From: Novosphingobium sp.
GTDB lineage: Bacteria; Pseudomonadota; Alphaproteobacteria; Sphingomonadales; Sphingomonadaceae
Assembly (NCBI GenBank): GCA_028697875.1
Contig: JAQVEQ010000009.1
Span: 1-25,815, forward strand
Length of the DNA: 25,815 bases
Direction of reading: 5' to 3'
Numbering within the stretch: position 1 is the stretch's first letter; every line of letters begins with the position of its first letter. This document shows, piece by piece, positions 6,939-14,934 of the stretch. The notes under the pieces are model-generated. The model saw only the letters and a list, made by a program, of their open reading frames with translations. It was not told where the DNA came from and did no database searches. The position numbers and the translations under genes are program-made.

Positions 6939-8606
6939 GTGCCTATCGATCCTCGCGCCCCCAGCCTGGCTGGCCCCGGCGAACCGTTCGAAATTCGTGA
7001 GCAGGTCGTGCATGGGCGGCCGATGCGCGTTTTCGCGCGGGCTGTCGGCAACCTGTCGCACCTCTTCGCGACCATGCCCGCGCGCGGCGATACCGATTTC
7101 ATCGTCGATGGCGAACGGCGCCTGTCCTACGCGCAATTCCATGCGCTGGCGGGCGCGGTGGCGGCCGGCCTGGCCGAGGATTGCGGCGTGAAGCCCGGCG
7201 ACTTGGTGGCCATCGCCATGCATAACAGCCCGGAATGGATGGTGGCTTTCACCGCCCTTTCCGCGCTCGGTGCGGTCCCGGCGCTGATCAACAGCCGCGG
7301 GTCGGGGGCGGAAATGCGCTATTGCACCGAGGACGTCGGCGCCTCGTTCGCGATTACCGACGAACCCCGCGCGGAAAAGCTCGCCGAAGCGGGCTATACG
7401 GGGACCTGCTTCGTTTTCGACCGGGCGGCGCTGGAACACTTCGCGCAACGCTATGCGGGCCATGCCTTGCCGCAAAGCAGGGCGGATACGGACGATCCGG
7501 CCTGCATCCTGTTCACGTCCGGCACGACCGGGCGGCCGAAGGGCGCGATCATTACCCATCGCGCCATGCTGACCGGGATCATGATGGCGCAACATGCCGG
7601 GGCGCGTTTCGCGGCGCGCATGGCCGCCCAATTGGGCATCGATCCGGAAGCGATGATGGCGGGCCGTCCGCAAGGGGCTGTGCTGCTGATCTTCCCGCTG
7701 TTCCATGTCAGCGGCTGCCAGTCGATCTTCCTCGGGATGATGGCGCGCGGCGGCAAGATCGTGTTCCACAAGCGCTGGAATCCGGCCGAAGCCCTGCGGC
7801 TGATCGAAGAGGAAACGGTGACCGAGTTCACCGGCCCGCCGATGACGCTGTGGGACGTGCTCAACGAGCCCAGCCGCGCGACGCGCGACCTGTCCTCCAT
7901 CGGTTCCATCGCCAGCGGGGGGCAGGCCATGCCGACGAACCTGCTTGCCGCCTTGCAGGAGGCTTTCCCCGGCCGCGTCTTCGGCGGCGGCTACGGCATG
8001 ACCGAGACGGCCGGTTCGGTCAGCCTGGCCATGGGCGATCTCTACACCGCCCGCCCGGAATGTTCGGGCGTGGCCCACGATGTCGCGGAAATGCGCGTGG
8101 TGGACGACGACGGTGCGGCTCTGCCGCCGGGCGAGGTGGGCGAAATCTGCGTGCGCGGCCCGATGGTCATGACCGGCTATTGGGGCAAGCCCGAGGAGAC
8201 CGCCCAGGCGATCGACGCGGAAGGCTGGCTGAAGACCGGCGATGTCGGTTTGATCGACGAGACCGGCTATGTCACGATTGTCGACCGCAAGACCAACATG
8301 GTCATCTCCAAGGGCGAGAACATCTACTGCGCGGAGATCGAACGGGTGATTTCCGATCATCCCGACGTGGCCGATGTCGCCGCTTTCGGCATGCCGGACG
8401 AACGGCTGGGCGAACGGCTGGCGGTGTCGATCATGCCCGAACCGGGTCGCGCGCTTTCCGCCGACGACGTGCGGGAACACGTCCGCCATCACCTTGCCGA
8501 GTACAAGGTGCCCGCCGACGTCTATTTCCGCGACACGCCCATGCCGCGCAATGCGACCGGGAAGGTCGACCGGCAGGTCCTGCGGCACGAAACCGGGCTG
8601 GCGTAA
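6939..8606 (+). CDS. Acyl-CoA ligase (AMP-forming synthetase, ANL superfamily)
   Basis: This 555-residue enzyme activates a carboxylic acid to its acyl-CoA through an acyl-adenylate, using ATP and CoA. The core motifs are all present: the phosphate loop TSGTTGRPKG (193-202), the adenine-binding GYGMTETAG, the hinge segment TGDVG...DRKTNMVISKGENIY, and the catalytic lysine K542 in PRNATGKVDR near the C-terminus. The start is a GTG at 6939 with an AAGGGGAG ribosome-binding site; the next in-frame methionine is too far into the protein. It heads a three-gene operon with a MaoC hydratase (9 bases later) and an alpha/beta hydrolase. It is similar to FadD-type medium/long-chain or steroid-side-chain ligases, and the exact acid substrate is not readable. 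Confidence 0.94.
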   Translation: MPIDPRAPSLAGPGEPFEIREQVVHGRPMRVFARAVGNLSHLFATMPARGDTDFIVDGERRLSYAQFHALAGAVAAGLAEDCGVKPGDLVAIAMHNSPEWMVAFTALSALGAVPALINSRGSGAEMRYCTEDVGASFAITDEPRAEKLAEAGYTGTCFVFDRAALEHFAQRYAGHALPQSRADTDDPACILFTSGTTGRPKGAIITHRAMLTGIMMAQHAGARFAARMAAQLGIDPEAMMAGRPQGAVLLIFPLFHVSGCQSIFLGMMARGGKIVFHKRWNPAEALRLIEEETVTEFTGPPMTLWDVLNEPSRATRDLSSIGSIASGGQAMPTNLLAALQEAFPGRVFGGGYGMTETAGSVSLAMGDLYTARPECSGVAHDVAEMRVVDDDGAALPPGEVGEICVRGPMVMTGYWGKPEETAQAIDAEGWLKTGDVGLIDETGYVTIVDRKTNMVISKGENIYCAEIERVISDHPDVADVAAFGMPDERLGERLAVSIMPEPGRALSADDVREHVRHHLAEYKVPADVYFRDTPMPRNATGKVDRQVLRHETGLA

Positions 8607-8615
8607 GAGGCGGCG

Positions 8616-9092
8616 ATGGCGGTAGGCGAAAATGACGCGCGGACGTTCATTGCCGCGCAGAAAGGGCGCAGCTTCGCGTCCGGCTGGGTCGAGATCGACC
8701 AGGCGATGATCGACAATTTTGCCGAGGCGACGCGCGATTTCGAATTCATCCATGTCGATCCCGAACGGGCGGCGCAGACGTTCCTGGGCGGGACTATCGC
8801 CCACGGGTTTCTCGTCCTCTCGCTGCTGCCGCACTTGCGCGACCGGGCGAACCTTCCGGTCGCGCCCGGGGTGACGATGGGGCTCAATTACGGGGTGGAA
8901 CGGGTGCGCTTCACTGCGCCGGTGCGCTCGGGCAAGGCGGTGCGCGCCATCTTTACCATCGTTGACACAGTCGAGAAGCAGCCCAACAATTTCCAGCAGA
9001 CGCTGGACGTGGTCATCGAACAGCAGGGCGAGGAAAAACCCGCCATGGTGGCCCGCTGGCTGGTGCATTTCGCCATTGGCGGAGAGGATTGA
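8616..9092 (+). CDS. MaoC-like (R)-specific enoyl-CoA hydratase
   Basis: This 158-residue single hot-dog-fold protein matches the MaoC/hydratase-2 family. The catalytic Asp-His pair is visible as D41 and H46 in ATRDFEFIHVDPE, followed by the typical FLGGTIAHGFLVLSLL segment. It would add water to a trans-2-enoyl-CoA, the step after acyl-CoA dehydrogenation. The usual Asn-Pro between Asp and His is replaced by Phe-Glu-Phe, so substrate preference may differ from the standard enzyme. The ATG at 8616 follows GAGG and sits 9 bases after the ligase stop codon, so co-transcription is near certain. It pairs functionally with the acyl-CoA dehydrogenases in the operon ending at 5925. Confidence 0.9.
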   Translation: MAVGENDARTFIAAQKGRSFASGWVEIDQAMIDNFAEATRDFEFIHVDPERAAQTFLGGTIAHGFLVLSLLPHLRDRANLPVAPGVTMGLNYGVERVRFTAPVRSGKAVRAIFTIVDTVEKQPNNFQQTLDVVIEQQGEEKPAMVARWLVHFAIGGED

Positions 9093-9111
9093 GAGTGCGG
9101 ACGGTTTGGTA

Positions 9112-9951
9112 ATGCGGAAAGTCATGCTGAAAGGGGCAGGGGTCCCGATCGCCGCGGATGTCGGCGGCCCGGAACACGGTGTCCCGGTGGTCCTGCTCCA
9201 CGGCGGGGGGCAGACCCGCTTTTCCTGGGGCCAGGCGACGCGGCGCCTGGCCTCGACCGGTTACCGGGTCTGCTCGGTGGACTTGCGCGGCCATGGCGAG
9301 AGCGGCTGGTCGCCCGACGGCGACTATCGCCTCGACCGTTTCGTCGATGACCTTGCGGGCGTCCTGTCCATGTTCGACCGCCCGGCTTTCGTGGTCGGGG
9401 CCTCGATGGGCGGGATGACCGGGCTGCTGACAGTGGGCGAAGGCCATGCCCCTGCGGCCGGGCTGGTCCTTGTCGATATCGCGCCGCGCATGGAAGTCGA
9501 AGGCGCGATGCAGGTCGGCGCATTCATGACCGGCAATCCCGAAGGGTTCGCCAGCGTTCAGGAAGCGTCGGACGCGGTCGCCGCCTATCGTCCGGGCAAG
9601 CCGCGTCCCAAGGATCCGAACCGGCTGCTCAAGAACCTGCGGCTGGGCGACGATGGCCGCTATTACTGGCACTGGGACCCGGCTTTCATGATGCGGGATG
9701 CCAATGTCGGCGATCTGGATTCCCTGAGCCGCAGGCTACAGGCTGCGGCAAAGCGCCTGACCGTGCCCGCCGCGCTGATCCGCGGGGGGCTGAGCAATAT
9801 CGTCAGTGCGGAAGGGGCCGAGGAATTCCGCGAACTGGTGCCCCATGCCGACGTGGTGACGATCGAATCCGCCGACCACATGGTCGCGGGCGACCGCAAC
9901 GACCGCTTCGGCAATGCAGTGGTCGCGTTCCTCGACCGGCACGCGGGATGA
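9112..9951 (+). CDS. Alpha/beta-hydrolase fold protein
   Basis: This 279-residue hydrolase has the oxyanion segment LLHGGGQTRFSW, the nucleophile elbow GASMGG with S98, and the catalytic His256 in ESADHMVAG. It is soluble and has no signal peptide. The family includes C-C bond hydrolases, esterases and epoxide hydrolases, and the position at the end of the ligase-MaoC operon suggests hydrolysis of a pathway ester, lactone or CoA thioester. The ribosome-binding site for the ATG at 9112 is weak; a second ATG at 9124 is an alternative start with a slightly better purine stretch. The stop lies 10 bases from the stop of the convergent epimerase gene. Confidence 0.88.
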   Translation: MRKVMLKGAGVPIAADVGGPEHGVPVVLLHGGGQTRFSWGQATRRLASTGYRVCSVDLRGHGESGWSPDGDYRLDRFVDDLAGVLSMFDRPAFVVGASMGGMTGLLTVGEGHAPAAGLVLVDIAPRMEVEGAMQVGAFMTGNPEGFASVQEASDAVAAYRPGKPRPKDPNRLLKNLRLGDDGRYYWHWDPAFMMRDANVGDLDSLSRRLQAAAKRLTVPAALIRGGLSNIVSAEGAEEFRELVPHADVVTIESADHMVAGDRNDRFGNAVVAFLDRHAG

Positions 9952-9961
9952 GGTTCGCGCT

Positions 9962-10921
9962 CTAGCCCGTCTTGCGCAAGGAACGGCGCAGGCCCCACAG
10001 GATCAGCGGGGCGAACGGCTGGGCGATCCATTTCCAGCGGCTGAAGTTTCGCCCGATCTCGGCCCGGAAATCGTCGAAGCTGTGCTTCTGGAAGCGCAGG
10101 ACGCGTTCGCTTTCCGCAGTGTCCATCCAGTGGGTATAGAATTCGCCGTTGCCCAGCATCTCGCGCGGCAGGTTCACGCCCATGGCCGCCAGGGGTGTGG
10201 AAAGCAGGTCGTACTGCGTCACCCGGCAACTGGAGCCGCCGCCGATCAGCCAGATCTTTCCCAGCGCATCGGGATTGTCGAGCGCGTTGACCATGGCCAG
10301 CGCGACATCGGCCGGGTGGACATATTCCACTGGGTTGTCCGCGCGGGCGGCGAAGAGCTTGCGCGTCATTTCGGGGTCGGACGACGAATGGAGTTGCCCG
10401 TCGACCGAGACGCCGACGCGCAGCACGCTCCACGGGATCGGGCTGCGCGCCAGCCGCTCCTCGATCGCGACCTTGTGGCTGGTGTAATTGTCGCTTGGCT
10501 TCGTCGGTTCGCCCGCCGTCCTGAGCGCATGGCTCGTCGGATAACCGAACACGGTGACGGACGAAGGGAAGACCAGCTGCGCGGGCTTGTCCTGCGCCTC
10601 GAGCGTGTCGATCAGGCGCAGTGTTGCCTCCAGGTTGACCGCGCGGGCAAGCTCGGGATTGCGTTCGGTGTAAGGGGGCAGCACGGCGGCGAGGTGGATC
10701 ACTGCGCCGGCGCCGCTGGCGGCACCGGCCCAGTCCAGTGTGCGGATGTCGCCCCAGATCGCCTCGTCATAGGCGCAGCCTGCCGCCGCCTTGCGGTTGG
10801 CGGGGGTGTCGAGGTCCATTGCCACGGCGCGGTACCCGCGCGCCTTGAGTTCGGCGAGGACGCGGCGGCCGAGATTGCCGAATGCGCCGGTGACCAGGAC
10901 GGTGGAGGCCGCTTTCGTCAT
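9962..10921 (-). CDS. NAD-dependent epimerase/dehydratase-type extended SDR
   Basis: This 319-residue extended SDR has the cofactor motif TGAFGNLG (11-18), a serine pair at 120-121 (PSSVTVFG) and the catalytic Y146-T-S-H-K150. Family members act as sugar epimerases, 3-beta-hydroxysteroid dehydrogenases or aldehyde/ketone reductases; the catabolic setting favours the latter two, but this is inference. Its ATG overlaps the stop of the upstream TetR gene by four bases (ATGA), so the two are translationally coupled. It is the last gene of the long minus-strand unit beginning at the ACT-domain gene. The C-terminus (WIAQPFAPLILWGLRRSLRKTG) is hydrophobic then basic, possibly a membrane-association tail. 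Confidence 0.88.
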   Translation of the reverse strand: MTKAASTVLVTGAFGNLGRRVLAELKARGYRAVAMDLDTPANRKAAAGCAYDEAIWGDIRTLDWAGAASGAGAVIHLAAVLPPYTERNPELARAVNLEATLRLIDTLEAQDKPAQLVFPSSVTVFGYPTSHALRTAGEPTKPSDNYTSHKVAIEERLARSPIPWSVLRVGVSVDGQLHSSSDPEMTRKLFAARADNPVEYVHPADVALAMVNALDNPDALGKIWLIGGGSSCRVTQYDLLSTPLAAMGVNLPREMLGNGEFYTHWMDTAESERVLRFQKHSFDDFRAEIGRNFSRWKWIAQPFAPLILWGLRRSLRKTG

Positions 10922-11577
10922 TCGGGGACATCCTTACTGCCGCCGTCGTCTCCGCGCTTGGGGAGGAAGTCTCCCAGTCCGTGCAGGAAGATGCGGATGA
11001 CGGTTCGCATATGGGTGGTGTTGCGTGCCCTGAACGCGGCGCTTTCGCCGCCAACGATCGCCAGTTGCACTTCGGTCAACAGGGAGGTGACGAACAGGCG
11101 GCCCAGGTCCTTGGCCGTATCGCTGGCCATGCCTTTCGCGCGAAACAGCTCGACGGCCGGGCGGGCGATCAGGTCCAGCCCCTCGGAGATGACGTTGTTC
11201 AACTCCGGGAAGTCCCCGGCCTCGCGGAACAGCAAGGTACCCATCTGGAGGGCGTAATTGTCCGACAGGCTCGGCATCAGCGAAGTGGCGTAACTGGTCA
11301 GCGCCGCCTCGAAATCCTGCGCCGGGTCCAGCCGGGGCAGGGCGATGGACTGCGCGGCGCCGATCACGCACGTGCGGAACAGCGCCGCCTTGTCCTTGTG
11401 CCAGAGATAGAGCGAACGCTTGGACACGCCCGCGCGGGCCGCGATGTCTTCCATCGTGGTCGCGCGATAGCCATGGGCAAGGAAGGCGTCCTGCGCGCAA
11501 CGCAGGACCGCTTCCTGCCGCGCGGCCGTCTCTTCCGGGCGCGGGCGCCCGAGATGCGGAGCGTGAAGCGCACCCAT
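10918..11577 (-). CDS. TetR-family transcriptional regulator
   Basis: This 219-residue regulator has an N-terminal helix-turn-helix (TMEDIAARAGVSKRSLYLW, within about residues 16-62) and a helical effector domain resembling the C-terminal fold often seen in AcrR/TetR members. It is sandwiched in an operon: its ATG lies one base after the stop of the flavin oxidoreductase, and its stop overlaps the epimerase ATG by four bases. Being inside the operon it probably controls, it is likely an autoregulating repressor. Candidate targets are the inverted repeats ahead of the flavin oxidoreductase (12823-12886) or the divergent region at 14785-14934. Ligand and operator are not known. Confidence 0.92.
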   Translation of the reverse strand: MGALHAPHLGRPRPEETAARQEAVLRCAQDAFLAHGYRATTMEDIAARAGVSKRSLYLWHKDKAALFRTCVIGAAQSIALPRLDPAQDFEAALTSYATSLMPSLSDNYALQMGTLLFREAGDFPELNNVISEGLDLIARPAVELFRAKGMASDTAKDLGRLFVTSLLTEVQLAIVGGESAAFRARNTTHMRTVIRIFLHGLGDFLPKRGDDGGSKDVPE

Positions 11578-11578
11578 G

Positions 11579-12805
11579 TTATGCCGCGGCTGCGGGAATG
11601 CGGTTCCATTCGGCGGGCAGGTCGTTCATCGTCACCATGCAGTGCGTACCCTGCGGCGTGTACATCGACGCGACGCAGCGGTTGCAGGCATCGCAGGCCG
11701 AACGGAAATGCGGGTCTTCGCGGAAGAGGGAAACCAGCGCCGGATCGTGCACCAGCGCCCGGGCCATCACGATGGCTTCGAACCCTTCGTCGAGCACCTG
11801 CTGCGCCGCGTCCATCGCGATCGCCCCGCCGACATAGCCGAGCCCGCACTTGACGGCGGCGCGCACCTTGCGCGCGGCTTCGAGGAAGTAGAGTTCCGAG
11901 AAGTGAATGCCCTTGGGCTGGGCGAACTTGAGAGCGGTGAACTGGAGCTTGTTCTTGAGCCCCGGAAGCTGGCGGGCCATTTCCGCGAGCGGCATCTTCG
12001 AATGGAAGATTTCCCACGGCGCTTCGATATTGCGCCCGCCCGACAGGACCAGCATGTCGACGCCGGCCTGTTCCATGACCTTGGCCGTGACGACGGCGTC
12101 TTCCACCTGCGCGCCCTTGGGCACCCCGTCGTAGAGGTTGATCTTGGCGAGCACGGCAATGTCCGATCCGACCGCGTCCTTGACCGCGGCCAGCACTTCG
12201 GCCGGGTAGCGGGCGCGGTTTTCAGCCGAACCGCCATAAGTGTCGCGGCGGTGGTTGGAGAGCGGGGAGATGTACTGGTTGAGCAGGTAGCCATGGCCCA
12301 TGTGCAGTTCGACCGCGTCGATCCCGGCTTCGCGGGCGAGCTTTGCCGCCTGGACGAATTCGCCGCGCACCTGGGCCATGTCCGCCTTGTCCATCTGGCG
12401 CTGGAAGAAGCGGCCCTGCATCAGGCCCATCATGTCCAGCCCGCCGCTGGCCGACATGGCGCGCTTGGTCGAAAGCTGCTTGTGCTGGACGAAACTGCCC
12501 GCGTGGGTGATCTGGGCGGAGACCAGCCCGCCTTCGAAATGGACCGCGTCGGCGATGGCGGCATAGTGGCGCAGCGATTCCTGCGACATCACCCCCTGGC
12601 TCTCGAAGGTGCGGCCGTCGGGCGAGACGGCGACATAGGCGAGAGTCGTCATGCCGACGCCGCCGGCCGCCAGCCGCCGATGGAATTCCAGCAGGGACTT
12701 CGTGGGCAGGGAATCGTGCGCCATCATCTCGTTCGCGCCGGAACGGATGAAGCGATTGGGCAAGGTCACGGGCCCCAGCGCGAACGGGGCAAATGCGTCG
12801 GTCAC
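11579..12805 (-). CDS. Old-Yellow-Enzyme-type NADH:flavin oxidoreductase with four-cysteine motif
   Basis: This 408-residue FMN TIM-barrel protein belongs to the OYE / 2,4-dienoyl-CoA reductase N-terminal family. Typical segments are LPNRFIRSG, AQITHAG and YLLNQYISPLSNHRRDTYGGS. Near the C-terminus four cysteines, C371, C374, C377 and C389 (C-x2-C-x2-C-x11-C), match the [4Fe-4S] region of dienoyl-CoA reductase-like proteins. The C-terminal FAD/NAD domain of that family is absent, so an external electron donor may be used. It would reduce an activated C=C bond, as BaiCD/BaiH-type enzymes do on steroid dienones. The chosen start is GTG at 12805 with GGAAGG seven bases upstream; an in-frame ATG at 12868 would add 21 poorly conserved-looking residues. 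A TetR gene begins one base after its stop. Confidence 0.88.
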   Translation of the reverse strand: MTDAFAPFALGPVTLPNRFIRSGANEMMAHDSLPTKSLLEFHRRLAAGGVGMTTLAYVAVSPDGRTFESQGVMSQESLRHYAAIADAVHFEGGLVSAQITHAGSFVQHKQLSTKRAMSASGGLDMMGLMQGRFFQRQMDKADMAQVRGEFVQAAKLAREAGIDAVELHMGHGYLLNQYISPLSNHRRDTYGGSAENRARYPAEVLAAVKDAVGSDIAVLAKINLYDGVPKGAQVEDAVVTAKVMEQAGVDMLVLSGGRNIEAPWEIFHSKMPLAEMARQLPGLKNKLQFTALKFAQPKGIHFSELYFLEAARKVRAAVKCGLGYVGGAIAMDAAQQVLDEGFEAIVMARALVHDPALVSLFREDPHFRSACDACNRCVASMYTPQGTHCMVTMNDLPAEWNRIPAAAA

Positions 12806-12822
12806 AGGCGATCCTTCCGTTT

Positions 12823-12837
12823 GGCCGTAAATCGGCC
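12823..12837. promoter_or_regulatory. Inverted repeat in the leader of the flavin oxidoreductase gene
   Basis: GGCCG-TAAAT-CGGCC is a 5-bp inverted repeat ending about 18 bases before the GTG start (minus strand). It could be an operator or a weak leader hairpin. No T-tract follows, so it is not a convincing terminator. Confidence 0.3.
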
Positions 12838-12856
12838 TGACTCGTCCTTTTTCGCC

Positions 12857-12886
12857 GCTTGAACCCATGCGCCGGGCGGGTCAAGC
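12857..12886. promoter_or_regulatory. Long imperfect inverted repeat in the gap between NTF2-like and flavin oxidoreductase genes
   Basis: GCTTGAACCC at 12857-12866 pairs with GGGTCAAGC at 12878-12886, with one bulged base and an 11-base loop. It lies in the only large gap (131 bases, 12806-12936) of the minus-strand gene run, so it may mark a terminator/processing point or an operator separating two transcription units. Neither strand shows a clear T-run after it. The remainder of the gap holds no ORF that I would call. Confidence 0.4.
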
Positions 12887-12936
12887 AATTAGGAAACCGA
12901 GGGGTATCTTTCTTTCCGCAACAGGCGCGCGCGGGA

Positions 12937-13308
12937 TCAGTTCCAGAAGGAACGGAGCGAGGCGATCTTCCCGGCAGGGGACATCTTGTAGATGTTGATC
13001 ATCTTGCTCTGGCGTTCGCTTCCATCCTTCATCGTGACGGTCATGGTCACGAAGCACGCCGCTTCGCTGCCGCACCCGACCAGGTGGTGGACTTCGAAAT
13101 CGAAGGCCTCCTGCGTCGCGCTGAACATGTCGTAGAACTTGCCGATGGCTTCCTTGCCGCGCTGGCCTTCGCCGGTTAGGTCCCACGGATCGAAGCCGCC
13201 GACCGGGTCCTCGACCACGGCGTCGTCCTCGAACAGGGCCAGCCAGCCTTCGCGGTCGCGCGCTTTCACGGCGCCCATCGACTTCATCGGCAGGTCTTCG
13301 GGTTTCAT
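12937..13308 (-). CDS. NTF2-like / SnoaL-like protein
   Basis: This 123-residue protein has the size and pattern of the NTF2-like superfamily (SnoaL, ketosteroid isomerase, small dehydratases): an N-terminal helix with REGWLALFEDDAVVEDPVG, then strands with FEVHHLVGCG and a C-terminal IASLRSFWN. Such proteins are cone-shaped pockets that isomerise, hydrate or simply bind hydrophobic ligands. The ATG at 13308 is preceded by GAGGAG with ideal spacing, 26 bases after the upstream luciferase-like gene. Two other NTF2-like genes occur at 14935-15818. Whether it is catalytic cannot be told; the first strand carries acidic residues (EDDAVVED) of the type used as bases in the family. No signal peptide. 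Confidence 0.82.
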   Translation of the reverse strand: MKPEDLPMKSMGAVKARDREGWLALFEDDAVVEDPVGGFDPWDLTGEGQRGKEAIGKFYDMFSATQEAFDFEVHHLVGCGSEAACFVTMTVTMKDGSERQSKMINIYKMSPAGKIASLRSFWN

Positions 13309-13334
13309 CTTTCGCTCCTCTCCCAGGTGGCGGT

Positions 13335-14234
13335 TCAGTTGTGCCTGGCGATCACGCGCTCGGCATAGCGGCTGATCGCGTCTTTCTTGACCGACAGCAG
13401 GCCGATGTCGGCGCCGTCGGGCACGAAGGCTTCCATTTCCCATGGCGTCGGGAACCACGGGATGGCGACCGTGTCGCTCACCCCGCCCTCCGCCAGCCGG
13501 GCGGCGGCATCCCGGGTCAGCGGTTCGATCAGGGAGATGCAGGGCCGGAAGGTTCCGGCGGGCAGCCCCATCTCGGCACGCATGGCCTGCATCCGCGCGA
13601 CCAGGGCGAGATTGTCGTCGACTGTCGCGGGCAGTCCGAGCCAGCCGTCGTTGGCCGCCGCGCGCCGTAGCGCCGGAGCGGACTTGCCGCCGACCCAGAC
13701 CGGCACCGGCTTGGGCGGGACAGGGCGCAGGATCACGGAATCGAACGAGAAGAATTCCCCGTCGTGGCTCAGCGTTTCGCCTGCCCAGAGCCTGCGGCAG
13801 ATCGCCAGCAATTCGTCGAGCCGCCGCCCGCGGCTGCGGAAATCGATTCCCGCCGCGTCGTATTCCTCCTTCAGCCAGCCGGCCGAAACGCCGCATACGA
13901 CCCGCCCCTTGCTGAATGCGGCAGTGGTCGAAACGCTCCGCGCGACCGTGAAGGGATCGCGCAGGGCGGCAAGGTAGATGTTGGTGGCAAGGTGCAGCGT
14001 GCTGGTTTCCGCCCCCAGCAGAGCGAGCGTGATCCACGGGTCGGGCCAGGGGGCATCGACCGGCCAGAACAGCTTGCCGTCCGCCGAGTAGGGATAGGGC
14101 GTTTCGACCTTGGCCGGCATGATCAGGTGGTCGGCATAAGTCACGCCATGAAAGCCGCAGATTTCCGCGTGCTGCGCCAGCTCCACCAGCTGGTCGAGTT
14201 CGGGCACCGCCATCATGGACAACCAGAAACGCAT
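13335..14234 (-). CDS. Luciferase-like (LLM class) flavin-dependent oxidoreductase
   Basis: This 299-residue TIM-barrel protein belongs to the bacterial luciferase-like family often labelled F420-dependent oxidoreductase. Recognisable parts are GFHGVTYADHLIMP, the cofactor-contact strand LHLATNIYLAALRDPFTVAR and the conserved RVVCGVSAGWLKEEYDAAGIDF block followed by VPVWVGGKS. In a proteobacterium FMN is the more likely cofactor, because F420 is uncommon there; that is family knowledge, not seen in the sequence. It may act as a monooxygenase (Baeyer-Villiger or hydroxylation) or a reductase in the pathway. GGGGAGAGGACC is a strong ribosome-binding site before ATG 14234, and the gene follows the ACT-domain gene by 25 bases. 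Confidence 0.87.
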   Translation of the reverse strand: MRFWLSMMAVPELDQLVELAQHAEICGFHGVTYADHLIMPAKVETPYPYSADGKLFWPVDAPWPDPWITLALLGAETSTLHLATNIYLAALRDPFTVARSVSTTAAFSKGRVVCGVSAGWLKEEYDAAGIDFRSRGRRLDELLAICRRLWAGETLSHDGEFFSFDSVILRPVPPKPVPVWVGGKSAPALRRAAANDGWLGLPATVDDNLALVARMQAMRAEMGLPAGTFRPCISLIEPLTRDAAARLAEGGVSDTVAIPWFPTPWEMEAFVPDGADIGLLSVKKDAISRYAERVIARHN

Positions 14235-14259
14235 CGGTCCTCTCCCCGTGATTATTGCG

Positions 14260-14784
14260 TCAACTATCGGGCGGGGCGAACGTGAAGTCGACCATGATCT
14301 CGCCGGAAATGGCCTCCAGCGCGGTCTGGACGTCTTCGGCGGACGTGCCGGACGGGACGATCACCAGCGCATTCATGCGGAACAGCAATTCGCCCGACCA
14401 GGCGCTGTTTTCCGTGCCGGTCGAAAAGTCCTCGATATTGACGCCGAGTCCGGACAGCACGGCGGTGACTTCGCGCACGATGCCCGGGCGATCCTGCCCG
14501 ACCAGTTCGATCCAGAGCGGCTTGCCGTGAGCCTCGGGTTCTTCCCCCGCCGGGACGATCGCGACGCGCAGGCCTGTTTCGTCGACCGCGCGGATATGCT
14601 CTTCGAGCGTGGGCAGTCCCGCGGGATCGAGTTCGACCAGGACCGATCCGACATATGTCCCGCCGAGGCGGCTGAGATGGCTTTCCAGCCAGTTCCCGCC
14701 CGCCGCCAGCACCGCATCGGCCAGCGCCTGGGTCAGGCCGGGGCGGTCGCTGCCCGCGACGGAAAGGATCACACGCGATGACAT
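14260..14784 (-). CDS. Double ACT-domain protein (GcvR-like)
   Basis: This 174-residue protein consists of two ACT domains, about residues 3-75 (VILSVAGSDRPGLTQALADAV) and 90-165 (LWIELVGQDRPGIVREVTAVL). Each carries the D-R-P-G turn where small ligands such as amino acids bind. The arrangement resembles the glycine cleavage repressor GcvR. The start ATG at 14784 was preferred to one at 14799 because GGGAG lies eight bases upstream of it. It is the first gene of the minus-strand run and is divergent from the NTF2-like genes. Its role in a catabolic cluster is unclear: it could sense an amino acid as a general metabolic regulator, or simply be a housekeeping gene at the edge. No DNA-binding domain is present. 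Confidence 0.82.
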   Translation of the reverse strand: MSSRVILSVAGSDRPGLTQALADAVLAAGGNWLESHLSRLGGTYVGSVLVELDPAGLPTLEEHIRAVDETGLRVAIVPAGEEPEAHGKPLWIELVGQDRPGIVREVTAVLSGLGVNIEDFSTGTENSAWSGELLFRMNALVIVPSGTSAEDVQTALEAISGEIMVDFTFAPPDS

Positions 14785-14934
14785 CGGATACGCTCCCATA
14801 TATTCGACCGGCTGTTGCGCCTTGCCGTCAGGGCTAGTGAACGCTGCGGCGCAGTCAATGGGAAAGCGGGAAGGGGCATGGTAAGCCTGTGCAAAGACCG
14901 GCACCGCAGCGCGCCGGGGAGAAGGGAGAGCCCA
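14785..14934. promoter_or_regulatory. Divergent promoter region, ACT-domain gene / NTF2-like genes
   Basis: These 150 bases separate two divergent starts. Ribosome-binding sites are clear at both edges (GGGAG for the minus gene; GAAGGGAGAG at 14921-14930 for the plus gene). A GC-rich 11-bp inverted repeat CTGCG-G-CGCAG is at 14844-14854. I see no strong -35/-10 pair and no AT-rich operator-like palindrome. Confidence 0.45.

Noticed and set aside
6870..9125. A 751-residue minus-strand open frame
   Set aside because: It is fully antisense to the acyl-CoA ligase and MaoC genes, has no recognisable domain, and has the Arg/His/Gly-rich composition typical of mirror frames in GC-rich DNA.
11576..12862. 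A 428-residue plus-strand open frame opposite the flavin oxidoreductase
   Set aside because: Antisense shadow; the minus strand has OYE-family motifs and a good ribosome-binding site.
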